Shown here: one piece after another, positions 1 to 9,406 of the stretch | How positions within the stretch are numbered: position 1 is the first letter of the stretch | Layout of the letters: each line of letters opens with the position of its first letter | Assembly (NCBI RefSeq): GCF_033547155.1 | Contig: NZ_CP137892.1 | Location: forward strand, 4,278,001 to 4,342,000 | Direction of reading: 5' to 3' | Length of the DNA: 64,000 bases | Source: Pseudomonas benzenivorans | GTDB taxonomy: Bacteria > Pseudomonadota > Gammaproteobacteria > Pseudomonadales > Pseudomonadaceae | Notes under the pieces: generated by a model | The model's input: the letters and a program-made list of their open reading frames with translations, nothing else | Told to the model about the DNA's origin: nothing | The model's database searches: none | Made by a program: the position numbers and the translations under genes

Positions 1-181
1 TGTCGACGTGTTCGCCCTGGCCATGGAGCTGGGCGACCGCGTCTACGCCCGCTCGGTGCAGCTGCACGGTCAGATCAGCCCGCGCCTGGCCGAGGAGGGC
101 ATGCGCGTGTTCGACGCCTACCTGGGCCTGTACCTGCCGCCCTGCCTGCCGAAGCGAGCCCAACCACTGCTACCCGACTAG
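1..181 (+). CDS. C-terminal end of a probable TetR-type regulator (AguR-like), truncated at the window edge
   Basis: Only the last 59 codons are present, in the frame starting at base 2 and ending with TAG at 179-181. The peptide is helical and hydrophobic, with a Pro/Leu-rich tail, and has no diagnostic motif. The call rests on context: in P. aeruginosa the TetR-family repressor gene aguR lies just upstream of and co-directional with aguBA, exactly as here, and it controls them in response to agmatine and N-carbamoylputrescine. The short tail fits the C-terminal ligand domain of a TetR protein, but any co-directional upstream gene would look similar. The identity is an inference. Confidence 0.5.
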   Translation, partial: VDVFALAMELGDRVYARSVQLHGQISPRLAEEGMRVFDAYLGLYLPPCLPKRAQPLLPD

Positions 182-231
182 GCGCTGCCTGCCATCTCCA
201 GTGACAGGCCTGCTCCACACCGACAAAAATC

Positions 232-305
232 GATTTATATCCGCATAAATCAATATTTATATTTTCAATAAGGAATTTTCCGCTTTAAAAGCCGATTTTT
301 ATCGG
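232..305. promoter_or_regulatory. A/T-rich regulatory region of aguBA with two inverted repeats
   Basis: The 227-base gap before aguB is strikingly A/T-rich for this genome. It holds an inverted repeat with 7-base arms GATTTAT (232-238) and ATAAATC (245-251) around a 6-base spacer, and a second one, CCGAT-TTTT-ATCGG (292-305). Either could be the operator of the upstream TetR-like regulator, and the region probably carries the aguBA promoter. The repeats are seen directly; the binding assignment is inferred. Confidence 0.4.
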
Positions 306-408
306 TTATAAATCCACAACCGCTCGCCCCCCCCCGTCGAGCCGGCATCGTCATCGGCCGCCCGCTGACTCATTGCGGCCACCGTTCATCGTTCCTACGA
401 GGTGTTCC

Positions 409-1287
409 ATGTCCCGCATCGTTACCGTCGCCGCCACCCAGATGGCCTGCTCCTGGGATCGCGCCGCCAATATCGCCAACGCCGAGAAGCTGGTGCGCCA
501 GGCCGCCGCCCAGGGCGCGCAGATCATCCTGATCCAGGAGCTGTTCGAGACCCCCTACTTCTGCCAGAAGCCCAACCCGGACTACCTGCAGCTGGCCACC
601 CCGGTCGAGGCCAACGAGGCCATCGCCCACTTCCAGAAGATCGCCAAGGAGCTCCAGGTGGTGCTGCCGATCAGCTTCTTCGAGCTGGCCGGGCGGGCAC
701 GCTACAACAGCATCGCAATCATCGACGCCGACGGCAGCAACCTCGGCATCTATCGCAAGAGCCACATCCCGGACGGCCCCGGCTACCACGAGAAGTACTA
801 CTTCAACCCGGGCGACACCGGCTTCAAGGTGTGGAACACCCGCTACGCCAGGATCGGCGTGGGCATCTGCTGGGACCAATGGTTCCCCGAGTGCGCGCGC
901 AGCATGGCCCTGCTCGGCGCCGAAATCCTCTTCTACCCCACCGCCATCGGCAGCGAGCCCCATGACCCGACCATCAGCTCCCGCGACCACTGGCAGCGCG
1001 TGCAGCAGGGCCACGCCGGCGCCAACCTGATGCCGCTGGTGGCGAGCAACCGCATCGGCCGCGAGGACCAGGACGGCTACCACATCACCTTCTACGGCAG
1101 TTCCTTCATCGCCGACCAGTTCGGCCAGAAGGTCGAGGAGCTGAACCAGACCGAGGAAGGCGTGCTGGTGCACCGCTTCGACCTCGACCGGCTGGAGCAC
1201 ATCCGTAGCGCCTGGGGCAGCTTCCGCGACCGCCGGCCGAACCTCTATGGCCCGCTCAAGACCCTGGACGGCGCCCTGGAGTCCTGA
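409..1287 (+). CDS. aguB: N-carbamoylputrescine amidase
   Basis: This is a nitrilase-superfamily C-N hydrolase that converts N-carbamoylputrescine to putrescine, CO2 and ammonia, the last step of the agmatine route to putrescine in the cytosol. The Glu-Lys-Cys triad is visible at Glu44 (QELFE), Lys117 (YRKSHIP) and Cys154 (GICWDQWFPE). The protein is 292 residues, the usual length of bacterial AguB. The ATG at 409 is chosen because the 12 codons before it in the open frame lack family similarity, and an ACGAGG ribosome site sits just upstream. aguA follows about 140 bases downstream, so the two steps are adjacent and probably co-transcribed. Confidence 0.95.
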   Translation: MSRIVTVAATQMACSWDRAANIANAEKLVRQAAAQGAQIILIQELFETPYFCQKPNPDYLQLATPVEANEAIAHFQKIAKELQVVLPISFFELAGRARYNSIAIIDADGSNLGIYRKSHIPDGPGYHEKYYFNPGDTGFKVWNTRYARIGVGICWDQWFPECARSMALLGAEILFYPTAIGSEPHDPTISSRDHWQRVQQGHAGANLMPLVASNRIGREDQDGYHITFYGSSFIADQFGQKVEELNQTEEGVLVHRFDLDRLEHIRSAWGSFRDRRPNLYGPLKTLDGALES

Positions 1288-1300
1288 TCGCCAGATGACC

Positions 1301-1346
1301 TGTAGGGTGGGTCGAGGCGCACAGCGCCGCTACCCATCGCCACCCG
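1301..1346. repeat. Intergenic GGTGGGT...GGCGC...GCGCC...ACCCA repeat element
   Basis: The aguB-aguA gap contains a hairpin-forming sequence, GTAGGGTGGGT followed by GGCGC, then GCGCC and TACCCATC. The same layout recurs in the opposite orientation between sbp and cysT (39424-39490). Such short, imperfectly palindromic GTAGGGTGGGT elements are familiar in Pseudomonas intergenic regions. Function is unknown; it may simply form an RNA hairpin between the two agu genes. Confidence 0.45.
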
Positions 1347-1430
1347 ACTATGGCTAGCGCTACGCTTAACCTACGCGGCCCGACCTGTGCGGGCCACTCC
1401 CCCTAGCCAGTTCCACGTTTTGGTGACCCA

Positions 1431-2537
1431 ATGACTGCACTGAACAGCACCCCCCGCGCCGACGGCTTCCGCATGCCGGCCGAGTGGGAACCCCACGCCC
1501 AGACCTGGATGGTCTGGCCCGAGCGCCCGGACAACTGGCGCCTGGGCGGCAAGCCGGCCCAGGCCGCCTTCAGCGCGGTGGCCCGCGCCATCGCCGAGTT
1601 CGAGCCGGTGACCGTCTGCGTCTCGGCCGGGCAGTACGAGAACGCCCGCGCGCGCCTGGCCCACCCGGCCATCCGCCTGGTGGAGATCAGCACGGACGAC
1701 GCCTGGGTGCGTGACACCGGGCCGACCTTCGTCTGCAACGAGCAGGGCGAGGTGCGTGGCGTGGACTGGGCCTTCAACGCCTGGGGCGGCTTCGACGGCG
1801 GCCTGTATTTCCCCTGGAACCGCGACGATCAGGTGGCCAGCAAGATCCTCGAGATCGAGCGCTGCGCCCGCTACCGCACCGAGGGCTTCGTGCTCGAGGG
1901 CGGTTCGATCCACGTCGACGGCGAAGGCACCCTGATCACCACCGAGGAATGCCTGCTCAACCGCAACCGCAACCCGCACCTGGAGCGCGAGGCGATCGAG
2001 CTGAAGCTGCGCGAGCACCTGGCCGTCGATACGGTGATCTGGCTGCCGGACGGCCTGTTCAACGACGAGACCGACGGCCACGTCGACAACTTCTGCTGCT
2101 ACGTGCGCCCCGGCGAGGTGCTGCTGGCCTGGACCGACGATCCGCAGGACCCCAACTACCCGCGTTGCCAGGCGGCCATGGCCGTGCTGGAGCAGGCCCG
2201 CGACGCCCGCGGCCGCCAGCTGATCGTGCACAAGATGCCGATTCCCGGCCCCCTGCACGCCACCGCCGAGGAATGTGCCGGGGTCGACCTCGCCGCCGGC
2301 AGCCAGGAACGCAGCCCGGCGGTGCGCCTGGCCGGCTCCTACGTCAACTTCCTGATCGTCAACGGCGGCATCGTCGCGCCCAGCTTCGACGACCCCAAGG
2401 ACGAGGAGGCCCGCGCCATCCTCCAGCGCCTGTTCCCCGAGCACCGGGTGGTGCTGGTGCCCGGCCGGGAGATCCTCCTCGGCGGCGGCAACATCCACTG
2501 CATCACCCAGCAGCAGCCGGCGCCGCAACGGCGCTGA
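1431..2537 (+). CDS. aguA: Agmatine deiminase (agmatine iminohydrolase)
   Basis: It hydrolyses agmatine to N-carbamoylputrescine and ammonia, supplying the substrate of AguB. The 368-residue length equals the known pseudomonad enzyme. Family marks run along the protein: [16 protein letters not shown] at the N terminus, the [10 protein letters not shown] block, the [11 protein letters not shown] block with the active-site His, and [13 protein letters not shown] at the C terminus with the nucleophile Cys357. It belongs to the peptidyl-arginine-deiminase (guanidino-group modifying) fold. It is co-directional with aguB and ends 33 bases before the convergent SulP gene. Confidence 0.96.
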   Translation: MTALNSTPRADGFRMPAEWEPHAQTWMVWPERPDNWRLGGKPAQAAFSAVARAIAEFEPVTVCVSAGQYENARARLAHPAIRLVEISTDDAWVRDTGPTFVCNEQGEVRGVDWAFNAWGGFDGGLYFPWNRDDQVASKILEIERCARYRTEGFVLEGGSIHVDGEGTLITTEECLLNRNRNPHLEREAIELKLREHLAVDTVIWLPDGLFNDETDGHVDNFCCYVRPGEVLLAWTDDPQDPNYPRCQAAMAVLEQARDARGRQLIVHKMPIPGPLHATAEECAGVDLAAGSQERSPAVRLAGSYVNFLIVNGGIVAPSFDDPKDEEARAILQRLFPEHRVVLVPGREILLGGGNIHCITQQQPAPQRR

Positions 2538-2570
2538 GCCCCAGGGCCCGGGTTGGCCCCGTCAGCCAAC

Positions 2571-4291
<1,721 letters not shown>

Positions 4292-4295
<4 letters not shown>

Positions 4296-5158
4296 GGGAA
4301 CATATTCAACGGGATCTTCAGGTAGCGGGTGCCGTTGTCCTCCGCAGGGGGCAACTCGCCGGCGCGCATGTTCACCTGCACCGCCGGCAACATCAGCGCC
4401 GGCATCTTCAGCTCGGCATCCCGGGCGCGGCGCATGGCGACGAAGCTGTCCTCGTCGATGCCCTCGCGCACCTGCACGTTGTGCGCGCGCTGCTCGGCCA
4501 CCGTGGTCTGGTACTGGTAGTGCTCGCGCCCCGGGGCCTTGTAGTCATGGCAGAGGAACAGCCTGGTCGCGCCGGGCAATTCGAACAGCCGGCGGATCGA
4601 GCGGTACAGCGCCCGGGCATCGCCGCCGGGGAAGTCGCAGCGGGCGGTGCCGTAGTCGGGCATGAACAGGGTATCGCCGACGAAGGCGGCGTCGCCGATC
4701 AGGTAGCTCATGCACGCCGAGGTATGCCCCGGGGTGTGCAGGGCGCGGACGCTGAGCGCGCCGATGCCGAGGCAGTCGCCGTCCTGCAGCAGCCGGTCGA
4801 ACTGACGGCCATCGGTGGCGAATTCCCGGCCGAGGTTGAACAGCCGGGCGAAGCTGTCCTGCACCTGGGTGACCCCCGCGCCGATCGCCCGGCGCCCGCC
4901 CAGCTCGCGCTGGAGGTAGGCGGCGGCGGACAGGTGGTCGGCATGCACATGGGTCTCCAGCAGCCAGTCCAGGGTCAGGCCCCGCTCGCGCACATGGCCG
5001 ACCAGGCGCTCGGCGCCCGCGTGGGAGATGCGCCCGGCGGCCGCGTCGTAGTCCAGCACCGGGTCGATGATGGCGCAACGCTTGCTGCCCGGATCGCTGA
5101 CCACATAGCTGTAGCTGGAGGTGGCCGAATCGAAGAAGGCGGTGATTTCGGGCGACAT
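4292..5158 (-). CDS. Metallo-beta-lactamase-fold persulfide dioxygenase (Blh/ETHE1 type)
   Basis: A 288-residue MBL-fold protein with the metal-binding THVHADH motif near residues 70-76, then HTPGHT, GDTLF and LFLCHDY further on. This is the ETHE1-like arrangement of persulfide dioxygenases, mononuclear iron enzymes that oxidise glutathione persulfide to sulfite. No rhodanese domain is fused. Position after a BigR-type repressor and two YeeE/YedE proteins matches the sulfide-detoxification operon first described for Xylella and Agrobacterium, where this gene is called blh. A GAGGAG ribosome site lies upstream of the chosen ATG. General MBL hydrolase activity is the alternative. Confidence 0.85.
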
Positions 5159-5167
5159 GACGACTCC

Positions 5168-5587
5168 TCAGGTGCGGCGGCGACGCTGCTGGACAGAGAA
5201 CACTAGCATCCCGGCCAGCATCGCCAGCACGAACAGCACGGCTTGGCCCTGGCCGCTGGGCAGGATCACCAGCGCCGGACCGGGACAGATGCCGGCGACG
5301 CCCCAACCGATGCCGAACAGCAGGCTGCCGCCGATCAGCCGGCGGTCCGGCTCGCGCCCGGCCGGCAACCGCATGGCCGCGCCGAGCAGCGAGCGCGAGC
5401 GGCCCCTGGCCCAGGCCATGGGCGCAGCGGCGACACCGATGGCCCCGACCATGACCAGCAGCAGCGACGGGTCCCAGGCCCCGGCCAGGTCGAGGAAGCC
5501 GAGCACCTTGGCCGGATTGGCCATGCCGGACAGCAGCAGGCCGAGGCCGAAGAGCAGGCCGGCGAGCAATGCGGTGAGTGGGCGCAC
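5168..5587 (-). CDS. YeeE/YedE-type membrane protein, second half-transporter (PmpB-like)
   Basis: A small membrane protein of 139 residues with about four hydrophobic segments and a GIGWGVAGICPGPAL motif near residue 100. This is the Cys-containing sulfur-transport signature of YeeE/YedE proteins. The start is taken as GTG at 5585-5587 because a strong GGAGG lies just upstream and the longer open frame would run through the preceding gene. It begins 2 bases after that gene ends. The pair probably forms one bipartite channel for reduced sulfur species; family members such as YeeE carry thiosulfate. Confidence 0.8.
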   Translation of the reverse strand: MRPLTALLAGLLFGLGLLLSGMANPAKVLGFLDLAGAWDPSLLLVMVGAIGVAAAPMAWARGRSRSLLGAAMRLPAGREPDRRLIGGSLLFGIGWGVAGICPGPALVILPSGQGQAVLFVLAMLAGMLVFSVQQRRRRT

Positions 5588-5589
5588 GT

Positions 5590-6066
5590 TCAGCCTCCGA
5601 ATAGATGACGCAGGACAAACACCGTGGCAAAACCACTGGCCATGAAGACGAGCGTCGCCACCAGCGAGCGCGGCGACAGGCGCGCCACGCCACAGACCCC
5701 ATGACCGCTGGTACAACCGGAACCGTAGCGGGTGCCGATGCCGACCAGCAGACCGGCCACCAGCACACCCGGCCAGCCGCCCTCGAATTCGATCGCCGGC
5801 AGCGTGGCGAACAGGCTCCAGAGCGCCGGCGCCAGCAGCAGTCCGAGCAGGAACAAGGCCTTCTCACCGCGCCCCTCGCCGCCCTCCAGGACGCCGCCCA
5901 GCAGGCCGCTGATACCGGCGATGCGCCCGTTGCCCAGCACGAACAGGGTGGCGGCCAGACCGATCAGGGCGCCGCCGGCCAGGGACGACCAGGGGCTGAA
6001 GTGCAACCAGTCGATGGCGACCCCGTCGGTGGCGATCCCGGCTGTGGCGCCCCCGGCGATGCTCAT
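5590..6066 (-). CDS. YeeE/YedE-type membrane protein, first half-transporter (PmpA-like)
   Basis: A 158-residue hydrophobic protein with the sulfur-transport motif GYGSGCTSGHGVCGVARLS near residues 108-126, including the conserved Cys residues, and GNGRIAGISG near 45. It is the first of two adjacent half-size YeeE/YedE proteins, as in bigR operons of plant-associated bacteria. Its ATG overlaps the stop of the bigR-like gene. Translational coupling along the whole operon suggests equal dosage of repressor, channel and enzyme. Confidence 0.82.
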   Translation of the reverse strand: MSIAGGATAGIATDGVAIDWLHFSPWSSLAGGALIGLAATLFVLGNGRIAGISGLLGGVLEGGEGRGEKALFLLGLLLAPALWSLFATLPAIEFEGGWPGVLVAGLLVGIGTRYGSGCTSGHGVCGVARLSPRSLVATLVFMASGFATVFVLRHLFGG

Positions 6067-6389
6067 GGCGCCTCTCCCGCGCAGAACAGCCGGTACAGGG
6101 TGTCGAGCACCGCCGAGGCAGCCGGGCTGCTGACCCGGTAGTGGATTTGCTTGCCGTCGCGGCGGGTGGCCACCAGCCCCTCGCGGCGCAGGACCGCCAA
6201 CTGCTGCGACAGGGTCGGTTGCTGGATGCCGAGCAGGGCCTCCAGCTCGCCCACGCTGCGCTCGCCTTCGGTGAGCTGGCAGAGCAGCAGCAGGCGGTCG
6301 GGGTTGGCCAGGGCCTTGAGCAGCTGGCCGGCGGCCTCGGCATTGGCGCGCAGCAACTGCATATCCAGAGGCGATAGGGGTGCGTTCAT
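6063..6389 (-). CDS. bigR: ArsR-family redox repressor, BigR-like
   Basis: A 108-residue winged helix-turn-helix protein with the ArsR recognition region QPTLSQQLAVLRREGLV near residues 57-73. Two cysteines sit where BigR/SqrR proteins carry their persulfide-sensing pair: Cys37 (LLLLCQL) and Cys103 (YRLFCAGE). In that family, sulfide or polysulfide crosslinks the pair and releases DNA, derepressing the sulfide-oxidation operon. The ATG at 6389 is preferred over the long open frame, which would run through the A/T-rich promoter. The gene is first in a five-gene operon (bigR, two YeeE/YedE, persulfide dioxygenase, SulP) and is probably autoregulated. Confidence 0.85.
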   Translation of the reverse strand: MNAPLSPLDMQLLRANAEAAGQLLKALANPDRLLLLCQLTEGERSVGELEALLGIQQPTLSQQLAVLRREGLVATRRDGKQIHYRVSSPAASAVLDTLYRLFCAGEAP

Positions 6390-6412
6390 GGCGGCTCGCT
6401 CACTTAATGCAA

Positions 6413-6442
6413 TGACAATATATTTTTTTATAAAGTATATAG
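6413..6442 (-). promoter_or_regulatory. A/T-rich promoter/operator upstream of bigR
   Basis: A 25-base run of almost only A and T lies 25-50 bases before the bigR ATG. It reads as an imperfect inverted repeat with ATATAT at one end and GTATAT at the other. BigR-type repressors are known to bind A/T-rich palindromes overlapping the -10 box of their own operon. The composition is seen; the role as operator is inferred. Confidence 0.5.
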
Positions 6443-6498
6443 CAAGACCGCCACGCTTCAGGTCATCCCCCGCGACTGCGCTCACCGAGCAGGCCGAA

Positions 6499-6532
6499 AC
6501 GCAGAAGCCCGCCAGTTGGCGGGCTTCTGCGT
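6499..6532 (-). terminator. Hairpin downstream of the porin gene
   Basis: A perfect 15-base inverted repeat (6499-6513 and 6518-6532) with a 4-base AGTT loop lies about 70 bases after the porin stop and before the bigR promoter. It has the GCCCGCC/GGCGGGC core typical of Pseudomonas terminators, with only a weak T-run on the minus strand. It probably isolates the porin transcript from the bigR operon. Confidence 0.7.
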
Positions 6533-6601
6533 GCCTCGTCACGACCGGGCAGGATGCAACTACCCGGTCATGTCTGTATCCCGTCGCGGACGGGACAAGC
6601 C

Positions 6602-7867
6602 TTACAGCAGCGGCAGCGTGTAGCTGACGATCAGACGGTTCTCGTCGATGTCGTTGGCGAAGTTGGAACGCACCGCGGCGTTGCGCCAGCGCACGCCGAG
6701 GTTCTTCAGCGCACCTTCCTGGAACACGTACATCAGCTCGGTATCGCGCTCCCACTCCTTGCCCTCGGAACGGTTGGCGCCCAGCTCGACGTTGTCGCCG
6801 GTCAGGTAGCGGGTCATGAAGGTCAGGCCAGGGATGCCGATGGAGGCGAAGTTGAAGTCGTAGCGCGCCTGCCAGGACTTCTCGTCCTTGTTGGCGAAAT
6901 CGCTGATCTGCACGTAGTTGACGAGGAAGGGGTCGGTACCGTTGATATAGGCGAAACCGGTGTCGCCGCTCATCTTCTGGTAGCCCAGGCCGAAGCTGTG
7001 GCCGCCCAGGCCGTAGGTGACCATGGCACCGAGGGCCTTGTTGTCGACGTTACTGCGCGAGCCGTCGTCGGTGGAGCGGGCATAGCGCAGGTCGGTCTTC
7101 AGGCTCTGCTTGTCGCCCAGCGGCAGCACATGCACCAGATTGAAGGAGTTCTGCTTGTACAGGTCCTCCAGGTTGGAGTGGTAGTAGGACGCGGTCAGGT
7201 CCTGGGTGAGCTTGTAGCTGCCGCCGAGGAACTGGAAGGAATCGGTCGTGGTGCCGCCGGTGGTGGTGATGCCGCGTTGACCGCCGCGGGTGATGGCGAT
7301 GTCCTCGAAGTCGCCGGAGTTGCGGTGGTTGACTTCGCGCAGGTAGCCGCCATCCAGGGTCAGGCCATCGATCTCCTGGGAAACCAGGTGGCCGCCCTTG
7401 AACACCTGCGGGGTCAGGCGGCTGTCGCTGGAGGCGATGGCCATGTTCTTGAACTGCATGCTGCCGGCCCGCAGGGTGCTCTTGGAGGCCTTGACCTTGG
7501 CGGCGACAGCCAGGTCGGAGGAGTAGTCCTGGGAGCCGCCCGACGACTGATCGGGCACCAGCAGGCCGCTGCCGGCGGTGCCGTCGCCGGAGTCCAGCTT
7601 GAAGCCGAGCATGCCGATGGCATCCAGGCCGAAGCCCACGGTGCCTTCGGTGTAGCCCGACTCCGCGCGCAGGATGAAGCCCTGGGCCCACTCTTCCTGC
7701 TTGGCCTGGCTCGGGGTCGGCCGGCTGTCCTGACGGAAATCGCGGTTGAAGTAGAAGTTGCGCGCCTCCAGGCTGGCCTTGCTGTCCTTGATGAACTCGG
7801 CCTGGGCCAGCGGGCTCAGGGACAGGGTGCCGGCGGCGATGGCCAGTGCCAGGGTGGTCTTTCTCAT
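6602..7867 (-). CDS. oprE: OprD-family outer-membrane porin, OprE-like
   Basis: A 421-residue protein with a cleavable signal peptide (about residues 1-23, ending LAQA) followed by EFIKDSKASLEARNFYFNRDFR, the start of mature OprD-family porins, and a C-terminal YTLPLL strand. The 18-strand family carries amino acids and small organic acids across the outer membrane. OprE is chosen because the P. aeruginosa oprE gene lies in the same setting, between aguBA and a diguanylate cyclase gene; family identity is certain but the symbol rests mainly on synteny. The substrate is not readable. A GGAG ribosome site precedes the ATG. Confidence 0.8.
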   Translation of the reverse strand: MRKTTLALAIAAGTLSLSPLAQAEFIKDSKASLEARNFYFNRDFRQDSRPTPSQAKQEEWAQGFILRAESGYTEGTVGFGLDAIGMLGFKLDSGDGTAGSGLLVPDQSSGGSQDYSSDLAVAAKVKASKSTLRAGSMQFKNMAIASSDSRLTPQVFKGGHLVSQEIDGLTLDGGYLREVNHRNSGDFEDIAITRGGQRGITTTGGTTTDSFQFLGGSYKLTQDLTASYYHSNLEDLYKQNSFNLVHVLPLGDKQSLKTDLRYARSTDDGSRSNVDNKALGAMVTYGLGGHSFGLGYQKMSGDTGFAYINGTDPFLVNYVQISDFANKDEKSWQARYDFNFASIGIPGLTFMTRYLTGDNVELGANRSEGKEWERDTELMYVFQEGALKNLGVRWRNAAVRSNFANDIDENRLIVSYTLPLL

Positions 7868-8334
7868 CGTGATTTACTCCAGTGTTTTAGGGGTGACACA
7901 CCGGCCCGGCGCAGGCTTCGCAACGAAGAGGCAGGCGCGAGCCGAATCCGATCGCCACAGCGCCCCGCCCTGGGTGGCCGTCATAGGGCTGTCCAGGACG
8001 CTGAAACGAGGCTGGGCGAGGATGATTCAGGGGCGCGGGACGGGCCGCCGACCGCGGACGAATGGAGCGGGCCTGGGAGCGATGGAACAGCAACAGGAGA
8101 GGTTCATCGGCGCGGGTCTCTTCATTGTTATTGTGCGCCAGCCCAGGGGGCCGGCTTGGGTCTGAAGAGCCATAGGCAAATACTGCGCCAGAAGCCAAGG
8201 CACGCGAAGAAAGGCTCTGGCTCAAGGGGGCGGCAGCTGTGTCAGGGCCGCGAGGGGCCGAGGGACCAAGGCGGGTGGGCGGCTTTCCGCCCACTCGCAG
8301 TGCGCCATCGGCGGATTATCGCCATAAGCGGGCG
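7868..8334. other. 467-base intergenic region upstream of the porin
   Basis: No convincing gene is seen. A minus-strand open frame (7887-8294) is low-complexity, Pro/Ala/Arg-rich and unlike a protein. The stretch should hold the porin promoter and leader and the 3' end of the diguanylate cyclase transcript. A hairpin with 8-base arms (8275-8282 and 8287-8294) lies 41 bases after the cyclase stop and may terminate it. Confidence 0.5.
8275..8294 (-). terminator. Possible terminator after the PAS-GGDEF gene
   Basis: GTGGGCGG and CCGCCCAC form a stem with a 4-base loop 41 bases beyond the stop at 8335. There is no clear T-run, so this is a weak call. Confidence 0.35.
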
Positions 8335-9306
8335 CTAGCCACGGACGATCTGGTTCTTGCCCTGGCGCTTGGCCAGGTACATGGCCGCATCGGCGCGGGC
8401 GAACAGCGCATCCAGACTCTGATCGCTGCGCTCCAGGCTGGTCAGGCCCTGGCTGATGGTGATGCCGAACGACTTGCCCTGGTGCGCGAACCCCAGGCGC
8501 TTGACCTCGCGCTGCAGGCGCTCGGCGATCTGCCCGGCCAGTGCCGGCTCGCAGCCGGGAAACAGGGCGGCGAACTCCTCGCCGCCGATGCGCCCGAACA
8601 GGTCGCCACGACGCAACACCGAGGCGCCGCATTGGGCCAGGCGCTGCAGCACCCGGTCGCCCATCTGGTGGCCGTACCTGTCGTTGATCTGCTTGAAGTC
8701 ATCGATGTCGAGCAACAGAAAGGCCAAGGGCGTGCCGAACTGGCGGGCGCGCTCGAACTCGCCCAGGGCGCAGTCGAAGAAGTGCCGGCGGTTGCTGCTC
8801 TGGGTCAGCACGTCGGTGGTGGCCAGGCGATGCAGCTCCCCCTCCAGTCGCTTCTTCTCGGTGATGTCCTCGGCGATGCCGACGATGATCTGCGCCTGCC
8901 CCGCGGCGCTCTGGTGGCTGATGAAGCACTTGTCGTTGAGCCAGCGCAGCTGTCCGTCGCCGCGGATGATGCGGTACTCGCGGCTCTCCACCGCACCGGC
9001 GTCCAATACCTTGGCCAGGCTCTCGGCGGCATAGTCGAGGTCATCCGGATAGATGCAGTTGCGCCACTCGTCGTAGTCGGCCAGCAGCAAGGCAGCCGAA
9101 CGGCCGAAGATCTGCTCGTAGGCCGGACTGACATAGATCACCCGTTGCTGCTGCCAGTCGAAGGCCCAGAGCACGGCATTGACACTGCCGAGCAGGGTAC
9201 TGAACAGCTGCTCGCGCTCACGCAGGCGCGCCACTTCCGAGCGGCAATGCAACAACGCCAGGGTCAGCTCCTCCAACTCGACCGGGATAGGACTGTGCTC
9301 GTCCAT
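8335..9306 (-). CDS. PAS-GGDEF diguanylate cyclase
   Basis: A soluble 323-residue protein with a short N-terminal helix, a PAS domain at about 35-155 (ending AEDITEKKRLEGEL) and a GGDEF domain at about 160-323. The active-site motif is intact as GGEEF at 241-245, and an RRGD inhibitory site lies five residues before it, so product inhibition is expected. The usual DxLTGLxNRR entry motif is altered to DVLTQSSNRR. It should make c-di-GMP in response to a PAS-sensed signal. It occupies the same place as the cyclase gene PA0290 between oprE and desA in P. aeruginosa. No signal peptide or membrane segment is seen. Confidence 0.88.
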   Translation of the reverse strand: MDEHSPIPVELEELTLALLHCRSEVARLREREQLFSTLLGSVNAVLWAFDWQQQRVIYVSPAYEQIFGRSAALLLADYDEWRNCIYPDDLDYAAESLAKVLDAGAVESREYRIIRGDGQLRWLNDKCFISHQSAAGQAQIIVGIAEDITEKKRLEGELHRLATTDVLTQSSNRRHFFDCALGEFERARQFGTPLAFLLLDIDDFKQINDRYGHQMGDRVLQRLAQCGASVLRRGDLFGRIGGEEFAALFPGCEPALAGQIAERLQREVKRLGFAHQGKSFGITISQGLTSLERSDQSLDALFARADAAMYLAKRQGKNQIVRG

Positions 9307-9363
9307 AGAGCCGCTCCGCAGACTGCAGGGGGAATACCCTCAGCATAGAGCGTCACAACGAAA

Positions 9364-9385
9364 AAGCCCGCCGTACGGCGGGCTT
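9364..9385 (-). terminator. Rho-independent terminator of the desaturase gene
   Basis: A 10-base stem AAGCCCGCCG/CGGCGGGCTT with a TA loop is followed, on the minus strand, by a run of T (the AAAAA at 9361-9365 on the plus strand). It begins 22 bases after the desaturase stop. Confidence 0.85.
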
Positions 9386-9406
9386 GGCAGATGCGGCGCG
9401 GGCCGC

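Noticed and set aside
7887..8294. 135-codon minus-strand open frame in the porin upstream region
   Set aside because: It has low-complexity composition, no ribosome site and no recognisable fold.
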